A stretch of 64,000 nucleotides of DNA from Leptospira kirschneri serovar Cynopteri str. 3522 CT (GCF_000243695.2 NZ_AHMN02000013.1:279001-343000), one strand, 5' to 3'. Counted from the stretch's first letter, positions 42,023-56,214 are shown. Program-made: numbers and translations. The notes: generated from the letters alone by a model not told the origin.

Positions 42023-42754
42023 TCAGCGAATCGATTTACATTCCGGATTGATCGAAGTCACGTATTCCAAAGGAAGGTTTTGTAAAAACTCTCCTCCTGA
42101 AAACTTTCCTTTGAATTGAATTTTTCCTTCTTGAAACAGCCGGACCCAGTCTTCTTGCAATTTGTTTGAAATCGGCGCGTAAGACCAGTGCCATTTTTCT
42201 TCTTTGTAACCTTTGTTTCCTCTTGAAAGTTTAGGTGTATAAGGTTGGCAGAACCCGAAACGTTTTGCATTTTTAGACATCCAGTTGTAAAATTTTTCCC
42301 CCTTACCTCCTTTTTCAAAATAAGAATTTTCTAATGCATTTAGATCCACATCCGTTCCCCAGTGATGTCTTGAGGTTCCCGGAGCGCTTGAAAACTCTAA
42401 GATCAAAGAGATGATTTCTTGAGGGGTTTTTCCTTTTACGGATTCTCTCATTTTTCTTTTTCCGGAATACTTTTCTTCCCAAATTCCCTTTTGATCTTTA
42501 AAAGAGCGGAATGCGGATACGATAAACGGTTTTTGTTTTTCGTTTGGATTTTCTCTTTGATAGGTTTGAAACAATTCCAAAAGTTTTTCCAAAACTTCTT
42601 TTCTAAGATAATGAGTTTTAGTTTCTCCCGGATTGGAATAGGAAGTGAATATTGATTCTTGTTTGAAGTCACCTAACACATAAGCTTCGGGCGTTTGAGA
42701 AAAAATCGAGTTTTGGAATAAGAAAATTAAAACTAAATACAATAAATTTTTCAT
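42023..42754 (-). CDS. VanY/DacB-type D-alanyl-D-alanine carboxypeptidase
   Basis: M15B zinc peptidase of 243 aa with a signal peptide (KNLLYLVLIFLFQNSIFSQ). The zinc and catalytic motifs are SRHHWGTDVDLNALE, with His and Asp ligands, and EKWHWSYAPIS, with the catalytic Glu and third ligand His. SAFRSFKDQKGIWEEKY forms the substrate-side arginine region. It trims D-Ala from peptidoglycan stem peptides in the periplasm. It is convergent with galE and has no close co-directional partner. Confidence 0.9.
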   Translation of the reverse strand: MKNLLYLVLIFLFQNSIFSQTPEAYVLGDFKQESIFTSYSNPGETKTHYLRKEVLEKLLELFQTYQRENPNEKQKPFIVSAFRSFKDQKGIWEEKYSGKRKMRESVKGKTPQEIISLILEFSSAPGTSRHHWGTDVDLNALENSYFEKGGKGEKFYNWMSKNAKRFGFCQPYTPKLSRGNKGYKEEKWHWSYAPISNKLQEDWVRLFQEGKIQFKGKFSGGEFLQNLPLEYVTSINPECKSIR

Positions 42755-43018
42755 ATCTATCGTCAGAATGTGAAATTGAAAGTCTCTTGCAATGGGTTTT
42801 TAATGGAAGTCATTCGCAAAATTTTGGAATTCGATACCGATTGAATGGGTCTTTATGGATCCTTGAATATTAGGATCATCTGTTTAGAAATGGAATAGAG
42901 CTTAGGTAATAATGGTTGAAATATTTCTGAATGTGGTATGTTTGGTGAAGTTCCGTTATTCGGATTATAACTTTTCAGTTTAGATGCGGATTGATAACAC
43001 ATAAGGGAGAATTTTCGA

Positions 43019-43366
43019 ATGAAAAAAACATTTATCGCTTCTCTGATTTTTTTTCTGTTATTAACGAATTGTTTTCTTTTTGATACGGCAGGTTTTTCCA
43101 TTCCAGATGCCGTTTCAGGGAAAGAGGCAAAAGACCAGATTCTTACAAGTGCTCTGATCGGAGCAGCTATATCTCCGGACGACACTGCGATTCTTGCGTT
43201 GTTAGCTCCCGAACTTGCAAAGGTGGAAGAAGATCGTTATTATAACAAAGCCGACGTAGATGATTGTGCGAACTTTGCCATGATTATCAACTTGGTTACG
43301 ATCAATATCGGGGGTTTTACCTGTAATCTGGAACCGAGAGAATACGTTTTTAAATACTTTTATTGA
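43019..43366 (+). CDS. Small lipoprotein of leptospiral type
   Basis: A 115-aa putative lipoprotein with a signal segment FIASLIFFLLLTNC, lipobox LTNC, so the mature chain starts at Cys18. The mature part contains IPDAVSGKEAKDQILTSALI, then DDTAILALLAPELAKVEEDRYY and DDCANFAMIINLV. It resembles short leptospiral lipoprotein paralogues, but I cannot name the family with certainty. The ATG follows AGGGAGA about ten bases upstream. Single gene, followed by an 11-bp-arm stem-loop. Confidence 0.8.
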   Translation: MKKTFIASLIFFLLLTNCFLFDTAGFSIPDAVSGKEAKDQILTSALIGAAISPDDTAILALLAPELAKVEEDRYYNKADVDDCANFAMIINLVTINIGGFTCNLEPREYVFKYFY

Positions 43367-43391
43367 CGGTTATATTTTGTAGGTTAAACAA

Positions 43392-43430
43392 TATAAGAAT
43401 CTGTCGGCTAACCCTGGATAGATTCTTATA
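43392..43430. repeat. Long stem-loop after the lipoprotein gene
   Basis: TATAAGAATCT (43392-43402) and AGATTCTTATA (43420-43430) are perfect inverted arms around a 17-nt loop. There is no T-run on either strand, so it is not a typical terminator. Confidence 0.7.
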
Positions 43431-43501
43431 GCTTGATGAGGTGGAATTAAATACCTAAATGTTTATCACAAAGTGTCGTTTCATGTAAGTTTGATAGAAT
43501 C

Positions 43502-43650
43502 CAATGCGAAAGCGATTGAAGCGTAGTAAATAAATTGTAATTCAAGATAAAATATTGTATTACGTTTTTTTCATGCAATTTATTGACTGAAGCTGAAAGC
43601 GCGGTCCGGTAACGCCGGATTCGCCCCGGTTTTCTTTCGCTGAATTTATG
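43502..43650 (-). repeat. R1 repeat, copy E (reverse, diverged) plus R2-like tail
   Basis: Reverse-orientation R1: GCGAAAGCGATTGAAGCG at the left, GTAAATAAATTG (43526-43537) and CAATTTATTGAC (43576-43587), then GCGGTCCGG and CCGGATTCGCCCCGG. It is followed by ATGTTATTGAAATG, AAACTTATTGGATT and a TTATGTAGTTCTGA tail like that at 10.8 kb. An open frame from 43648 is repeat-derived and not called. Confidence 0.75.
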
Positions 43651-43827
43651 TTATTGAAATGTAAACTTATTGGATTGGCGCTTTATTATGTAGTTCTGAA
43701 TGGTATTAAAATCGAATGTGACAATGATTTTGAATTAGAGGTCGCAAAACGGCGATTTGATGCAGAAAGAAGATTGTTTTTTTGGAGTTTTATAAAGGTT
43801 CTCTTAACCGGAGAATATACAATTTAT

Positions 43828-46011
43828 CTAATTTGAAAACAACAATCTTCCTTCGCTGAATCTACCTCGAATTTCTTCCTTTTCCAAGTCACCCGGATTT
43901 CCAAATAAAGTCGCGTCTTCTCGAGTCAGTTCTATCAGATTGGAATCTTTTCTTAAGTCCGCAATTTTAAAATCCGGAAGACCACTTTGACGAACTCCCA
44001 TCAACTCACCCGGACCTCTAAGTTGAAGATCGATTTCGGATAACGCAAATCCGTCGGAAAAATTTACCATCGCTTCCAGTCTGACCTTGGCGTCTTCGGT
44101 AACTTTGGAATCTGTCATCAAGATACAAAAACTTTCTTGATCTCCTCTACCTACACGTCCTCTCAACTGATGTAGTTGGGAAATACCAAAACGATCCGCG
44201 TGTTCAATTACCATAACCGTCGAGTTTGGTACATCAATTCCGACTTCGATTACAGTCGTAGAAACTAAAATCTGAATTCTATTTTTGGAAAATTCTCGCA
44301 TAACACGATCTTTTTCCTCTACTTCCATTTTACCGTGAACGAGTCCTACTTCGAAGTCAGGAAAAGTTTCGTGTTTCAAATGTTCATAAGCTTCGATGCA
44401 AGACTTAAGATCTACTTTTTCCGATTCTTCCACCAATGGATAAACGATATAACATTGTCTGCCGGAGGAAACATATTTACGAATGGATTTATAAATTCCT
44501 TCCCTACGGTCTTCCTGAAACCATTTTGTTTGAATTGGCATTCTACCTTTGGGTTTGGATTTGATCGTCAAAAGATCCAAGTCTCCGTAAAGAGTTAAAC
44601 AAAGAGTCCTAGGAATTGGGGTCGCCGTCATGGCTAGAATGTCCGGGTTTTTTCCTTTAGAGCGGAGAGTTTCTCTTTGATCTACTCCGAACTTATGTTG
44701 TTCGTCTATGATCACAAGACCCAACTCGGAAAAGTGAACGTCTTCTTGAAAAACACTGTGTGTTCCAATGACAAATAATGTGTCCCCTTTTTTGATTCTA
44801 TAGAGTTTTTCGTATCTGTTTTTTTTAGGTTCTTTGCCAACTAAAAGTTCGATTCCTAAAAAAGGCATGTTACCTAAAAAGGAAAGAATGGTCTGGTAGT
44901 GTTGTCTTGCAAGAATTTCCGTCGGAGCAACCATACACACTTGAATTTGGTTGTCTATATAACGTAAAGCAGTCAAAAGAGCGACTAACGTTTTTCCGGA
45001 ACCTACGTCACCTTGTAAAAGAACGGCGATCGGTTGTTCTTTGCTCGTAAGTTCCTTAATCTTTTGAAGCGCTGAGTTTTGATCTTCTGTAAGTTGAAAC
45101 GGAAGGTTTTTACGGACTAAGTTTGCGGTTTCTGATTCCGGTAAAGGCCAGAGGACCCGCTTGATTTTTTCGCGCTCTTTCTTTTTATGTTCTATTAGAA
45201 GATTAAAATAAAATAATTCTTCGTATTTCAATCTATACTTTGCGGTGTCCAAAGAAGTTTCATCTGTCGGAAAGTGTATCTCTCTATATGAATCTTCTCT
45301 TAAAATCAAACCTCTTCGTTTCACAATTTCGTTTGGAAGGATTTCCGGAATTTTACCCTTTAATTTTTCCAACGCGGAATAAAGAATTTTACGAAAACCT
45401 CTGGAATCTAAACCTTCCGACTTGAGGACTTCACTCGAAGGATATAAAGGAATGATTCTACCTGCGTGGATCATTTCAGGAAGTTCTGAAAGTTCTTCTT
45501 CCGGTTCTTGTTCCTGGTTTTTCTTTTTGGAACCGGTCGAACTTATAGGATAAGTAGTTTTGATCGCACTCGTTAAAATTTCATAGTCCGGATGAATCAG
45601 TTGAAAACCTCGAAAGTATTCCAGCTTTCCTGTGGCAACTAACGTGGTTCCTGGTTGAAATATTTTTTGAAAAAAATTAACACCGCGAAAAAACACGATC
45701 GAAATTCTTTCGTTGTTTCTGGTCTTAGTACCAACTACGAGTCTGGACTTTTTACCGTGTGCAAGGTATGCGTCTATAACCTCTACGATTAAAGTTACGG
45801 CTTCACCGGTTTTCAAAAGTACGTTGTCGGTTAGGTTTCTATCTAAGTATCTTCTCGGAAAAAAGTTGAGAAGATCTTGTAAGGTATCGATTCCTATAGA
45901 CGCAAGAGCAGCCGCCTTGGAACGACCGACTCCTTTGATCACCGTCACAGGCAAAAGAAGTCCGTTGTTTTGGGTCGTCGTATTTTCAGTTTTAGAGACC
46001 GAGTTCTTCAT
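43828..46011 (-). CDS. recG: ATP-dependent DNA helicase RecG
   Basis: Branch-migration helicase of 727 aa that regresses stalled forks and processes recombination intermediates. The N-terminal wedge domain with an OB fold (about 20-200) contains ASIGIDTLQDLLNFFPRRY. Helicase motifs: Walker A LLQGDVGSGKT, motif II DEQHKFGVDQR, motif III MTATPIPRTL, and motifs V/VI VSTTVIEVGIDVPNS and QLHQLRGRVGRG. Length is near the family norm (about 690 aa). It overlaps the preceding small zinc-ribbon gene by 20 bp. Confidence 0.96.
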   Translation of the reverse strand: MKNSVSKTENTTTQNNGLLLPVTVIKGVGRSKAAALASIGIDTLQDLLNFFPRRYLDRNLTDNVLLKTGEAVTLIVEVIDAYLAHGKKSRLVVGTKTRNNERISIVFFRGVNFFQKIFQPGTTLVATGKLEYFRGFQLIHPDYEILTSAIKTTYPISSTGSKKKNQEQEPEEELSELPEMIHAGRIIPLYPSSEVLKSEGLDSRGFRKILYSALEKLKGKIPEILPNEIVKRRGLILREDSYREIHFPTDETSLDTAKYRLKYEELFYFNLLIEHKKKEREKIKRVLWPLPESETANLVRKNLPFQLTEDQNSALQKIKELTSKEQPIAVLLQGDVGSGKTLVALLTALRYIDNQIQVCMVAPTEILARQHYQTILSFLGNMPFLGIELLVGKEPKKNRYEKLYRIKKGDTLFVIGTHSVFQEDVHFSELGLVIIDEQHKFGVDQRETLRSKGKNPDILAMTATPIPRTLCLTLYGDLDLLTIKSKPKGRMPIQTKWFQEDRREGIYKSIRKYVSSGRQCYIVYPLVEESEKVDLKSCIEAYEHLKHETFPDFEVGLVHGKMEVEEKDRVMREFSKNRIQILVSTTVIEVGIDVPNSTVMVIEHADRFGISQLHQLRGRVGRGDQESFCILMTDSKVTEDAKVRLEAMVNFSDGFALSEIDLQLRGPGELMGVRQSGLPDFKIADLRKDSNLIELTREDATLFGNPGDLEKEEIRGRFSEGRLLFSN

Positions 46012-46407
46012 CGTTGATTGGCGTTGGAGTCCATTCCGGGTCGGGAATTTGAGAAGATGTAAAATTTCGATTTTCCGTCTCTTCTTCTAATCCGAGATAA
46101 CAATATCTACAACCGTAAATTCTAGCGTGTCTTTTGATACCGGGAGAAGGAGGTTCCGAAATGATGGCGTATAAATATTCCGTTTTTTGCAAGTATTTTC
46201 CGCAAACCGGACAAATTCTAGGTTTGGGAAGATTGGAATCCCAATTTTTACCATAAACTTTTTTAGGATCTCCGTAATCTTTTGACACTCCATTTTCTAA
46301 GTCTCTTTTTTTTTCGGATTTATCTATTCTTCTGGTATCGACCGAATAAAGAAGATGAAAAAAAATCGCTGCCACTCCTAAACATAACATCACGGTTAAA
46401 AAACCAG

Positions 46408-46411
<4 letters not shown>
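45992..46411 (-). CDS. Small membrane protein with zinc-ribbon-like cysteines
   Basis: A 139-aa protein with one N-terminal membrane helix (TGFLTVMLCLGVAAIFFHLLY), then a basic stretch, then CPVCGKYLQKTEYLY and GCRYCYLG, two CxxC pairs about 40 residues apart that could form a zinc ribbon. The C-terminus is acidic. Not recognised as a named family. It sits between the nucleotidyltransferase (4-bp overlap) and recG (20-bp overlap), so all three are translated together. Confidence 0.75.
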
Positions 46412-47085
<674 letters not shown>

Positions 47086-47086
47086 G

Positions 47087-48088
<1,002 letters not shown>

Positions 48089-48200
48089 TGGAATCGATTC
48101 GGAATATCGCCGTCTCTTTTATACTACAATTTTATAATGAAAAAGAAAGCTATAAACTCAATTTAGAAATAGGTTATGGAATGTCCAACCTTTCTAAAAA

Positions 48201-48887
48201 TTAGTCTCTCCAAAGAAGTAGAAGTGAGTCTTGATTTTCTGAAATGGGTTCGATTCGGATGTATTCTGGACCAAAAAAATCTAAAAGAGGTTTTAAAATG
48301 GTTCCTGATCTTACGAATAAGAATACGTTTCCTTTTTCCGGAATTACTTTTTGAATAGTGATTTTACCGGCGAGATCCGGAATTTCAGAAAGAAAATAAT
48401 CTATATTTACAGTGATAACATTTCGAATCCCTGTTAGACGAAGGATTTCTGGAATTTCCTCAACGATTGTTTCTAAAATCAATCTCCTATGAAATTGGAA
48501 TATTTTAGAAAAAATACGGATTGGGTCCAACTTTCTAAGAGTGTGACTGAACAAACGAAAGGAATGAATTTGAAAACGAACCTGATTTTGGATCACTTTA
48601 ACTGGAATGAGCCTAACGTTGTAATCTACAAATTCGGTTTTTAAAAATCGGGACCAGAATAAACCTTGGATCGAAAAATGTCCGGTTAAAATCAGAACTC
48701 CGTTTTCAGAATCAAATTCGAGAGATTCCAGAGGATCGTCCGATTCAGAAATTTTTTTCTTCAAAATTTTATTTAGAGAATGAAGTTTAACTGTGATCTT
48801 ATAATTGCTCTTTTGGTTCTCTTTTTCAAAAGAATGTCCAGTAAAAAAATCGAACGGATTGAAGATGAGTTTCCTCAAATCGAGCAT
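48201..48887 (-). CDS. Unknown 228-aa protein
   Basis: No family recognised. A beta-rich protein with basic patches (FKFQNQVRFQIHSFRLF-type strands, HRRLILETIVEEIPEILRL) and a C-terminal SENQDSLLLLWRD. No signal peptide. The opening FFTGHSFEKENQKSNYKI is atypical for an enzyme. It may be a lipid- or polymer-binding domain of the LmeA/DUF2993 type, but that is only a suggestion from strand pattern. Divergent from gpsA. Confidence 0.6.
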   Translation of the reverse strand: MLDLRKLIFNPFDFFTGHSFEKENQKSNYKITVKLHSLNKILKKKISESDDPLESLEFDSENGVLILTGHFSIQGLFWSRFLKTEFVDYNVRLIPVKVIQNQVRFQIHSFRLFSHTLRKLDPIRIFSKIFQFHRRLILETIVEEIPEILRLTGIRNVITVNIDYFLSEIPDLAGKITIQKVIPEKGNVFLFVRSGTILKPLLDFFGPEYIRIEPISENQDSLLLLWRD

Positions 48888-48894
48888 GGGAGAT

Positions 48895-48935
<41 letters not shown>

Positions 48936-49014
48936 AATTCCAAGTTGGGAATGGTTGTTTCGAAATTGTTTGGTAGAAAAATTTTTTCGACTTCAACCTT
49001 ACATGAGGAGTTTA

Positions 49015-50023
<1,009 letters not shown>

Positions 50024-50029
50024 TCTACC

Positions 50030-52606
50030 TTGAAGCTTCTTTCCTTTAAATTTCATCTTTATCTGGTTTTGGGTCTTGTATCTTTTGGTTCGATTTCGGC
50101 TCAAACCAAACAGGAATTTGGATGGGCCAAAAGTTCGGAAGGTTTTTCCTTCAATTTAAATGGAAGAACTGTATTTCAATCTAAAGACGAAATTAAATCC
50201 TTTCCTGAAAATCTAACACTTTTGGAAAAAGCAGATTATCTTTTTTTTGCGGGAGAATATTTTATTCTCAATAAAGATGTACGTCGATACGAATCTTTGT
50301 TGAAACTGACGGAGAATGCGGAAAGTGAACTTGTGTTAGGCGGAATTTTTTTAAGAATATTCAAAGAATTGAATTTTAATTCTAAGGAATCTTCCCGCAA
50401 TCTGCTGATTCAATTTTCGAAGAACGAAAGTTCTTCTTATCTCAAGGAATTAGCGGAAGGATTTGATCTTTCTGTATTTGAAAAAAAAAATCCGGAAAAT
50501 CTAAAATGTTCCAGAAAAGTTGTATATTATTCTCTTTGTAAAACCCTACGTCTAAAAAAATATCTTTCTGATTTTTCTCCAAAAGCAAAATCCCACGAAA
50601 GAGAATATCTAAATTTAAACAGGACTCTGGCACCGTTTTTAGAAGATCCGGAACTGAAATACATTCCTTTTTTAAGTAATATGATCTATAACATCGCTGA
50701 TCAGCTCGCGGAGCTAGGACTTTCCAGAGAAGCGGTTCATTTTCAGAAAATTTTAATCATCTCCGAAAATTTAAGCGGTAGAATTATAGGATATTCTTAT
50801 GAAAAACTCGCTTATTATTATTTAATCGGAGGAGATCTAGTTTCTGCTGAAAAAGTATTGGATTACATTCTTAAGTATCATCCGGATATAAGAACTTCTT
50901 ATAAAAATAATCTTTATCTAAAGTTAGGCACCATTGCATATCTCAATCAAGAATATAAGAAATCTCTGGATTACTATTTGAACTTGGATTTTTTAGAATG
51001 GTCTTCCACGATTTTAAATCCGTTTTTAGGAGAACCGATTTCAATCAACAGCGCTAGGGATATGATCTCGATGGCGATCTGGAGATCTAAAAGTTCCTTT
51101 AAGGCGGTAGACGCACTCAAGTCCGTTTCTACTCCTAAAAATTTGACCGAAGACGATTTATTTACACGTCTTAGAATCGTACAGATTTTGATGAACGATG
51201 AACCTGAAGTAGCGGGAAAGATGGCGACCGAAATCACTTTTTTAGCGCAAAGTAAGGGATGGAAAAGGGTAGAATACGCCTCTACTTTGTTAAACGGATT
51301 TATCCATTATAAAAAGAACGATCTTAGAAAAGCGATCATAGAATTTACAAAAGCATACGGAATTTTAAGAACTACAGATCCAATTTATACGGAAGAATGG
51401 ATTCGACTTGCAGGTTTGTTTTATTCTCATAAAGAATCTAAATCCTTAAAAACGGTTAAAGGCGCTTTGGATCAAGCCGTCTCGATCATGATTCTTAGAA
51501 GACCAGACGATATGCTTCTTCAATTGAAAAATTATCTTCCAATAGTTTACGGAGTTCGAGAATTTACGGATGCAGCGATCCAATATTATGCGGCTCACGG
51601 ACATACGATGGAACTTTTGGGATTTTTATCCCGTTTAGAACAGAAAGAAACGATGGGAAATCCGAACGCTCTCATTTCTATCATTGATACAAGTCGAAGA
51701 ATTTCTTCTTTTAGAGGATTTTATCCGGGACCTAAGGAACATTTGACTTCGGTTCGATCGGAAATTCGCCAAACAGAGGTTATGCGACTCTTAGAAGAAT
51801 CTGATCCATTCCGGAATCAAGAAATCAAAAAATCTCATACTCCAGTGTTGAGCGTTTTTGTAAGGGATAAAAGAACTTATGTCTTTTGGAAACAGGGTAA
51901 TTCTCAGGAGATAGAACTGAAAGAGATTCCTTCTGAGTCCGCTTCTTCTTTTACCGTTCAAGTCGTATTAAAATCTTTGATTGAGTCTTTGTATAAAAAA
52001 GATAATGTTCAAATTTATCTAAACGTTTCTGGAATGGAATCTTTTGATTATCTTAAGAAAGAATTTCCAGAAATCGATTTTAGATTTTTTACTAAGTTCA
52101 GCAAAAAGAACGATAACTTTAAATCGGAACGTATTTACGTTTGTGACTGTAATCATGCAGATAATCTTTCCAATACCAATTTTGAAAAAGTTGCCTTCAC
52201 ATATTTTGAAGGAAATAAACTGTTAATTGGAAATCGTTCTACGATGATTTGGAATTTAAAAGTTGCGGATCATTCGGTTTCAAACTTAAACGAATATTCT
52301 TGGAGTTGTGGAGAAGAACAGATTCGTTTTTCAAGATTACATAGGCGTTACGACTTTAGAAATACTCCTCAGAGACTGATCTTTACGAGAGACTCTTTGA
52401 GTGGTAACGGTTGGAAAGGAAGATCCGAAGACTTTTTAGATTGGGTTTCTTTTTGGATCCATGCAGGGGTTTATAGAATGTATTACATTCCGTCCTTGAA
52501 CTTAAATTCAGAATCGGACATAAAACTTATGGAAAAAATTTCTCAAGAAACAAACGAACCGGAAACGTCGTTTAGGGGAATTAGAATTCGAAAACATATC
52601 GAATAA
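50030..52606 (+). CDS. Large exported TPR-like repeat protein, unknown
   Basis: An 858-aa protein with a signal sequence ([15 protein letters not shown]) and many helix-pair repeats (about 60-560) such as [20 protein letters not shown] and [18 protein letters not shown], which look like tetratricopeptide repeats. The C-terminal 270 residues contain strands and [13 protein letters not shown] and [15 protein letters not shown], recalling the layout of degenerate CHAT-type peptidase domains, but no catalytic His-Cys pair can be assigned. The start is TTG 50030, directly behind gpsA. Likely a periplasmic scaffold. Leptospira has several such proteins. Confidence 0.75.
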   Translation: MKLLSFKFHLYLVLGLVSFGSISAQTKQEFGWAKSSEGFSFNLNGRTVFQSKDEIKSFPENLTLLEKADYLFFAGEYFILNKDVRRYESLLKLTENAESELVLGGIFLRIFKELNFNSKESSRNLLIQFSKNESSSYLKELAEGFDLSVFEKKNPENLKCSRKVVYYSLCKTLRLKKYLSDFSPKAKSHEREYLNLNRTLAPFLEDPELKYIPFLSNMIYNIADQLAELGLSREAVHFQKILIISENLSGRIIGYSYEKLAYYYLIGGDLVSAEKVLDYILKYHPDIRTSYKNNLYLKLGTIAYLNQEYKKSLDYYLNLDFLEWSSTILNPFLGEPISINSARDMISMAIWRSKSSFKAVDALKSVSTPKNLTEDDLFTRLRIVQILMNDEPEVAGKMATEITFLAQSKGWKRVEYASTLLNGFIHYKKNDLRKAIIEFTKAYGILRTTDPIYTEEWIRLAGLFYSHKESKSLKTVKGALDQAVSIMILRRPDDMLLQLKNYLPIVYGVREFTDAAIQYYAAHGHTMELLGFLSRLEQKETMGNPNALISIIDTSRRISSFRGFYPGPKEHLTSVRSEIRQTEVMRLLEESDPFRNQEIKKSHTPVLSVFVRDKRTYVFWKQGNSQEIELKEIPSESASSFTVQVVLKSLIESLYKKDNVQIYLNVSGMESFDYLKKEFPEIDFRFFTKFSKKNDNFKSERIYVCDCNHADNLSNTNFEKVAFTYFEGNKLLIGNRSTMIWNLKVADHSVSNLNEYSWSCGEEQIRFSRLHRRYDFRNTPQRLIFTRDSLSGNGWKGRSEDFLDWVSFWIHAGVYRMYYIPSLNLNSESDIKLMEKISQETNEPETSFRGIRIRKHIE

Positions 52607-52708
52607 AAGGTCGTTTTTTCAAAACGTTAGTTCTATAAAATCTAATGTTTTTTTCTTTTAAACGATCGACATTTTTTGCCAATTCAAAGACTCTATCTTC
52701 CAGTAAGT

Positions 52709-52741
<33 letters not shown>

Positions 52742-52828
52742 AACGATATTAAATTTCCGTTTTCTAAACTCAAAGGCCGTCCTAAACCCATACATTCTTA
52801 GATCCAATTGGATCCCTATTCTCCTACA

Positions 52829-54163
<1,335 letters not shown>

Positions 54164-54178
54164 GAATCGGAAACGTTT

Positions 54179-54718
54179 ATGCCTAATCTTAAAAAAGAAA
54201 TACTCGTTGCCGTTTCGGGAAGTATCGCCGCATACAAGGCCTGTGAACTTGTAAGAAATCTTACTAAGGAAGGTTATCCAGTAAGTGTAATTATGACGGC
54301 GAACGCGACTCAGTTTATCGGATCCATTACGTTCGAAGCATTGACTAACAAAAAAGTACGCGTAAATGAATACGAGCAAGGTATGGCTCATATAGATGCT
54401 AAAAACTCCGCGTCAGTAATGGCCGTTGTTCCCGCTACCGCAAACATCATCGGTAAAATGGCAAACGGGATTGCGGATGATCTTGTCACCTCGACTTATC
54501 TAGCAGCGAATTGTCCTGTGGTCGTTGCACCTGCTATGAATCCTTTTATGTATGCTCATCCTTCAGTTCAAAGAAACTTAAAACGATTGATCGAAGACGG
54601 TGTGATTCTTGCGGACCCTTCCGAGGGAGTGGTTGTCTGCGGAGACGAAGGATATGGAAAGTTAGCCGAAATCTCTCTAATACAAAAGTTAATTTTGGAT
54701 TTATATCAGAGATCTTAG
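54179..54718 (+). CDS. coaC: Phosphopantothenoylcysteine decarboxylase (separate CoaC)
   Basis: Flavin enzyme of 179 aa that decarboxylates phosphopantothenoylcysteine to phosphopantetheine. Motifs: [15 protein letters not shown], the catalytic His in [19 protein letters not shown], and the reactive Cys in [14 protein letters not shown]. In most bacteria this domain is fused with CoaB (Dfp). Here a stop separates it from CoaB, which begins 16 bp later in another frame; each half is complete, so this is an arrangement of separate genes and not a broken gene. Confidence 0.93.
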   Translation: MPNLKKEILVAVSGSIAAYKACELVRNLTKEGYPVSVIMTANATQFIGSITFEALTNKKVRVNEYEQGMAHIDAKNSASVMAVVPATANIIGKMANGIADDLVTSTYLAANCPVVVAPAMNPFMYAHPSVQRNLKRLIEDGVILADPSEGVVVCGDEGYGKLAEISLIQKLILDLYQRS

Positions 54719-54734
54719 ATTCAGAGAAATTAAG

Positions 54735-55430
54735 ATGCGATTTTCTAAAGCGATCATTACGTCTGGACCGACCATTGAATGGATCGATCCTGTGAGGTAT
54801 ATTTCGAACGCTTCTTCTGGTAAGATGGGTTTTCATATCGCCGAAGCCGTTTCTAAATGGATTTCCGAAGTTGTTTATATACACGGTCAAGTATTAGAAA
54901 ATTATAAAAATCCTAAGGGTTCTAAAAGTATTTCTGTGGAAACTACATCCGATCTTTGCAACGCGGTTCTTGCAGAAATTCAGACGGATACGATCCTAAT
55001 TATGGCGGCGGCTCCTGTTGACTTCCGTCCATCTAAAAGTAATGAATCTAAAATTAAAAAAGAAGAAGAAAATGAAACCTTTCTACTGGAACTCGTTAAA
55101 AATCCGGACATCTTAAAAACTGTAAGTTCTAAAATTACAGAGGAAAAAATTTCTGGTTGTTGTTTAGTAGGGTTTGCCGCTGAAACGGATTTTTTAGAAG
55201 AGTACGCTCAAAATAAACTGAAAAGTAAAAATTTAGATTATATTGTAGGTAACTACGTGGGTAAAAATGAAAAAGGTTTTGGCGAAGTAGATACGACCGT
55301 GTTTATTTATTCCACTTTTGGGAAAGTCGCTCAAATTGGTCCTTTTTCTAAGGAAGTAGTTTCCGATAAGATCGTAGAGTTTTTAAAAATAGAAACTTCT
55401 AAACCTTTCGTGAAAGTGAATTTGTTGTAA
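54735..55430 (+). CDS. coaB: Phosphopantothenate-cysteine ligase (separate CoaB)
   Basis: Ligase of 231 aa joining 4'-phosphopantothenate and cysteine with CTP. Landmarks: [42 protein letters not shown], the Lys-rich KIKKEEE loop, and VGFAAETDF. The start ATG 54735 comes 16 bp after the coaC stop. The stop codon (TAA, 55428-55430) is also the first three bases of an R1 repeat, so the repeat may have replaced the original gene end. Together coaC and coaB follow panB in the coenzyme A route. Confidence 0.93.
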   Translation: MRFSKAIITSGPTIEWIDPVRYISNASSGKMGFHIAEAVSKWISEVVYIHGQVLENYKNPKGSKSISVETTSDLCNAVLAEIQTDTILIMAAAPVDFRPSKSNESKIKKEEENETFLLELVKNPDILKTVSSKITEEKISGCCLVGFAAETDFLEEYAQNKLKSKNLDYIVGNYVGKNEKGFGEVDTTVFIYSTFGKVAQIGPFSKEVVSDKIVEFLKIETSKPFVKVNLL

Positions 55431-55585
55431 CGCGAAAGGGATCGATGCGAGGTTAATAAATTGAAACTAAAGAAGATTATTATATAGCGTTTTTTGCATA
55501 CAATTTATTAACCAGAGCTGAGAGCCCGGTCCGGCTGCCTGTGGCAAGCCGGATTCGCCTCGATTTCTTACGCGAACTCACGTTA
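55428..55585 (-). repeat. R1 repeat, copy D (reverse, short, perfect stem)
   Basis: 158 bp from TAACGCGAAAGGGATCGATG to CGCGAACTCACGTTA. Stem GGTTAATAAATTG (55451-55463) / CAATTTATTAACC (55501-55513) is perfect over 13 bp, and CCGGCTGCC/GGCAAGCCGG follows. It starts on the coaB stop codon. The remainder of the gap to 55817 has no gene or clear repeat. Confidence 0.88.
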
Positions 55586-55817
55586 AAACTTATCCCGAGA
55601 CCTCAAAAGATATAAGCGATAGCTTTTTAGAAATTTCTAATAAATGTTAGAACTCCTATGGAAACCGTTTTATATGGGTATTTGTTAACTTTCCAGTGAT
55701 TCTTCATCAGTAATCTTTAAGTTTTGGGACAGGCCCTTGATTAGGTGAATTTTTTTTAAAGGATTTTCAATTAAGTTCATTTATAATAATACTCTAATAT
55801 AGGTTTGATTAAAGTAT

Positions 55818-56075
55818 TTATTCAATATTAGGCATAATTTTCCATAGAAATTCTATTTCCGCAATTAAACGAGGTATATCTTGTTTTGCGTTTGCAATAA
55901 AATCCTGATCTGCAAGTGATGCTCCAGAAAGTTCTATATCGTTTTTTGATGTTCGAATGAAATCGGAACCTGAAGTATGATCTCTACCTTCAATGAATGA
56001 TTTCCACGGTCCGGGAGTCGAAGCTTCCCAACGTCTCTTGATTTCTTCCAGTTCTTTTAGAGATAAACGATTCAA
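55818..56075 (-). CDS. Small unknown protein
   Basis: An 85-aa acidic protein of no recognised function, with WEASTPGPWKSFIEGRDHTS near the N-terminus and DFIANAKQDIPRLIAEIEFL near the C-terminus. The N-terminal WxASTPGPW pattern recurs in short proteins of phage and plasmid origin, so this may be accessory. It begins with TTG at 56075, preceded by GAGG at six bases, a good reason for that start. No membrane helix or signal. Confidence 0.7.
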   Translation of the reverse strand: MNRLSLKELEEIKRRWEASTPGPWKSFIEGRDHTSGSDFIRTSKNDIELSGASLADQDFIANAKQDIPRLIAEIEFLWKIMPNIE

Positions 56076-56120
56076 TTAATTCCTCACTTTTAAGGTGAGT
56101 TCGATGGTTGAAATTTATTA

Positions 56121-56214
56121 GAGTTGTTGAAAAATTCCATAGTGGCGATTAACTGCTTCAATTGCCGATTTGCATAAAATAGAAACAGATGGAGAATTAA
56201 TTTTTCAATAACTC
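56121..56214 (+). repeat. M1 miniature element, copy 2
   Basis: A 94-bp element with ends GAGTTGTTGAAAAATTCC and AATTTTTCAATAACTC. The interior GGCGATTAACTGCTTCAATT and GAAACAGATGGAGAATT match the nested copy at 59574 read in reverse. Flanks TATTA and TATTT are only nearly equal, so the target duplication is worn. Confidence 0.78.

Noticed and set aside
43648..43836. Open frame of 62 codons after the R1 copy E
   Set aside because: It starts in repeat sequence shared with 10.8 kb, lacks a ribosome binding site, and has no protein-like conservation visible.
54179..55430. Broken dfp (frameshifted CoaBC)
   Set aside because: Each half has its own start and all catalytic motifs, with a clean 16-bp gap, so separate genes are more likely than a mutation.
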